Shown here piece by piece: positions 62,686 through 64,000 of a DNA stretch of 64,000 nucleotides (within the stretch, counting starts at the first letter, position 1; the number at the start of each line of letters is the position of its first letter). The notes beneath the pieces were generated by a model. That model did no database searches. It was not told where the DNA came from and was given only the letters and a program-made list of their open reading frames with translations. Position numbers and translations under genes: made by a program. Origin of the DNA: Siansivirga zeaxanthinifaciens CC-SAMT-1 (GTDB lineage Bacteria; Bacteroidota; Bacteroidia; Flavobacteriales; Flavobacteriaceae); NCBI RefSeq assembly GCF_000941055.1, contig NZ_CP007202.1, positions 2,042,001 through 2,106,000 of the forward strand, given 5' to 3'.

Positions 62686-64000
62686 CTAATTTATTAAAAC
62701 CTTCTTAGAATAAGCACCATCATAGGTGTTTACTTTTATAATGTAGGTGCCAGTACTTAAAGGTTTCGTTTTAAACTCCTGATAGTTTACTGATTCCACA
62801 TTATTAAATATACTTATAGACTGCCCAAGGATATTAAACAACGCTATATTCTTAATTTCTTTAAGTGTTTTATTGTGAAGTATTAAGCTGTTTTTATCAT
62901 TAGCGTAATAAACATCTAACTCCGATGTTTCAAAATCAACGCTACTTAAAGATTTATCTAAGGCTGTGAATTTTATTTCAAATCTGTTAGAATAAACACC
63001 AGGTGTTAAATAAATTTCATAAGGTCCATTGGTTAGATTGTGATAAATACCTAATGTGTTATCATATAAGTAAATAGCTTTGTTTTTTTCTAAATTATTG
63101 GTGTCTTCTAATCTAATTTTAGCCAATCCACCTTTCGCTATTTTTAAACCTAAAGGTAAAGTTTGGTCGTCTTTAAAATTATTAACGGCCTGGATTATAA
63201 ATTTAGAATTATTAATCTTCCAGTACATATCTTCACTATTGGTTTCGGCAAGTATAGCGTCGTAACCTAAGTCAAAATCGTTTGAAGCTTTAGTATCTGC
63301 CCCCACTAAAAGTTGTCTGTGATAACCTTTAGGCGAATCGAACATCAATCTAATTTTAGGCCTGTTGTCGATATCAGATTTTTTGTTTTTAACTGTTTTA
63401 AAGAATTCCGATCCCGTATTTGTAATAGTAGCTCCTTCTTTTTTAAAGACTCTTTGACTATTTTTAAATCTAATGGTGCCCCCTGTAATAGGTTGCGATA
63501 AGCCAGCTAAACTTGCATCAGATATAGCAGAAACAAAGAAGCCTTGCGCCACCGGAATATATCTTTCTGGAATTTTGGTACCAACAGCACCAGTAGCATT
63601 TATTCTCGTATCAGTAGAAATGGCTGGTGTACCTCCAGTTAAATTATAAACAGCATAACCACCTTCGTATTCTCTTAGTATATGAGAATTTACAGCAAAG
63701 TGATCCCAAAAATACAGTGATCCATTAATAACATTTTGCGAGTTTCTACCACCATCGGCAGTATGAATGTTATCTAAAATAAATTCGTTGGCATCGAGCG
63801 ATGACGCATAAGGGTTTCCAACTAAATATTCGTTGTTTGCATTAATCGTTAATGAGATATTTCCGTTATTAGGTTTCCCTTTTAAAATATAGTTTTGGTC
63901 TGGTGTTGCGGTGCCTGGTCCCTTCATAGTGAAACCTTCTCCAGCTAAAAGCGAGCCCGTGCTTCTTACATGTTGCCATTGTGAATAAGTATTACCAATT
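62686..64000 (-). CDS. T9SS type A sorting-domain protein, C-terminal part (5' truncated by window end)
   Basis: The frame stays open from 63927 to the right edge of the window, so the ATG at 63927 is internal and the protein continues beyond 64000 (edge residues read TYSQWQHVRSTGSLL). About 438 residues are visible. They contain a beta-rich region (GNISLTINANNEYLVGNPYASS, SLYFWDHF, GYAVYNL) of the type seen in large Bacteroidota surface proteins. The last 80 residues form a type A secretion signal: LDVYYANDKNSLILHN, ALFNILGQSISIF and LSTGTYIIKVNTYDGAYSKK. The likely destination is the cell surface through the type IX system. The N-terminal domains are not in the window. Confidence 0.85.
   Translation of the reverse strand, partial: IGNTYSQWQHVRSTGSLLAGEGFTMKGPGTATPDQNYILKGKPNNGNISLTINANNEYLVGNPYASSLDANEFILDNIHTADGGRNSQNVINGSLYFWDHFAVNSHILREYEGGYAVYNLTGGTPAISTDTRINATGAVGTKIPERYIPVAQGFFVSAISDASLAGLSQPITGGTIRFKNSQRVFKKEGATITNTGSEFFKTVKNKKSDIDNRPKIRLMFDSPKGYHRQLLVGADTKASNDFDLGYDAILAETNSEDMYWKINNSKFIIQAVNNFKDDQTLPLGLKIAKGGLAKIRLEDTNNLEKNKAIYLYDNTLGIYHNLTNGPYEIYLTPGVYSNRFEIKFTALDKSLSSVDFETSELDVYYANDKNSLILHNKTLKEIKNIALFNILGQSISIFNNVESVNYQEFKTKPLSTGTYIIKVNTYDGAYSKKVLIN

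Noticed and set aside
1..64000. CRISPR array, prophage or intact insertion sequence
   Set aside because: No regularly spaced direct repeats, transposase, integrase or phage structural genes were seen in the window. Hairpin sequences present are terminators or the two dispersed repeats.

Overview
The window is chromosomal DNA from a low-GC member of the Bacteroidota, almost certainly family Flavobacteriaceae. The support is internal. Intergenic regions carry the Bacteroidota promoter element TAnnTTTG, with a TTG about 17-23 bases upstream in the clearest cases. Two proteins end in type IX secretion (T9SS) sorting domains. Several lipoproteins have an acidic or Ser-rich stretch after the lipobox Cys, and there are two SusC/TonB-type outer-membrane proteins. 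I cannot name the genus. No rRNA, tRNA, CRISPR array, prophage or intact insertion sequence was seen. Most of the window is ordinary core genome.

Layout: 0-3 kb is a proline operon (proC-proB-proA). 3-7.3 kb holds envelope or unknown genes and a coupled C-S lyase/peptidase T pair. 7.4-9.7 kb has pyrD, a 399-base gap containing a structured repeat and a tiny ORF, and an HMG-CoA lyase. 9.8-18.9 kb is the most interesting block: two predicted surface lipoproteins (DUF4856 and imelysin), a homolog of vitamin K-dependent gamma-glutamyl carboxylase (VKGC/HTTM), a FecA-like TonB receptor that overlaps it, then a second outer-membrane barrel protein. 19-26 kb has guaB, three parvulin-type periplasmic chaperones in a row and a MoxR ATPase. 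26-32.7 kb has an acyltransferase and two adjacent but unrelated aconitases (AcnB type, then mitochondrial type). 32.8-34.6 kb is a small accessory patch: a second copy of the structured repeat, an orphan secreted protein and an MscS channel. 34.7-40 kb has mazG, a lectin-like T9SS type B protein and a DUF349 protein.

From 40 to 52.6 kb a long minus-strand series carries aroE, two tandem DUF368 transporters, a TPR protein, a class III aminotransferase, an OstA/LptA-like protein, purA, a Fur-family regulator, a bifunctional (p)ppGpp enzyme and rdgB. 52.8-64 kb has the hibernation factor hpf, rlmH, nadC, a YihY protein, priA, a LytTR response regulator, the rpsF-rpsR-rplI operon, a DUF6495 protein, hisS and the C-terminal part of a T9SS type A protein running off the right edge.

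The strongest candidate for an undescribed system is the 9.8-16.1 kb cluster. Its membrane enzyme aligns along most of its length with human GGCX and keeps the catalytic Lys and His, yet it sits between iron-type surface lipoproteins and a TonB receptor. A second lead is the pair of dispersed hairpin elements at 8.5 and 32.8 kb, whose stems show a compensatory base change. All family assignments come from reading the sequences; no database search was run.
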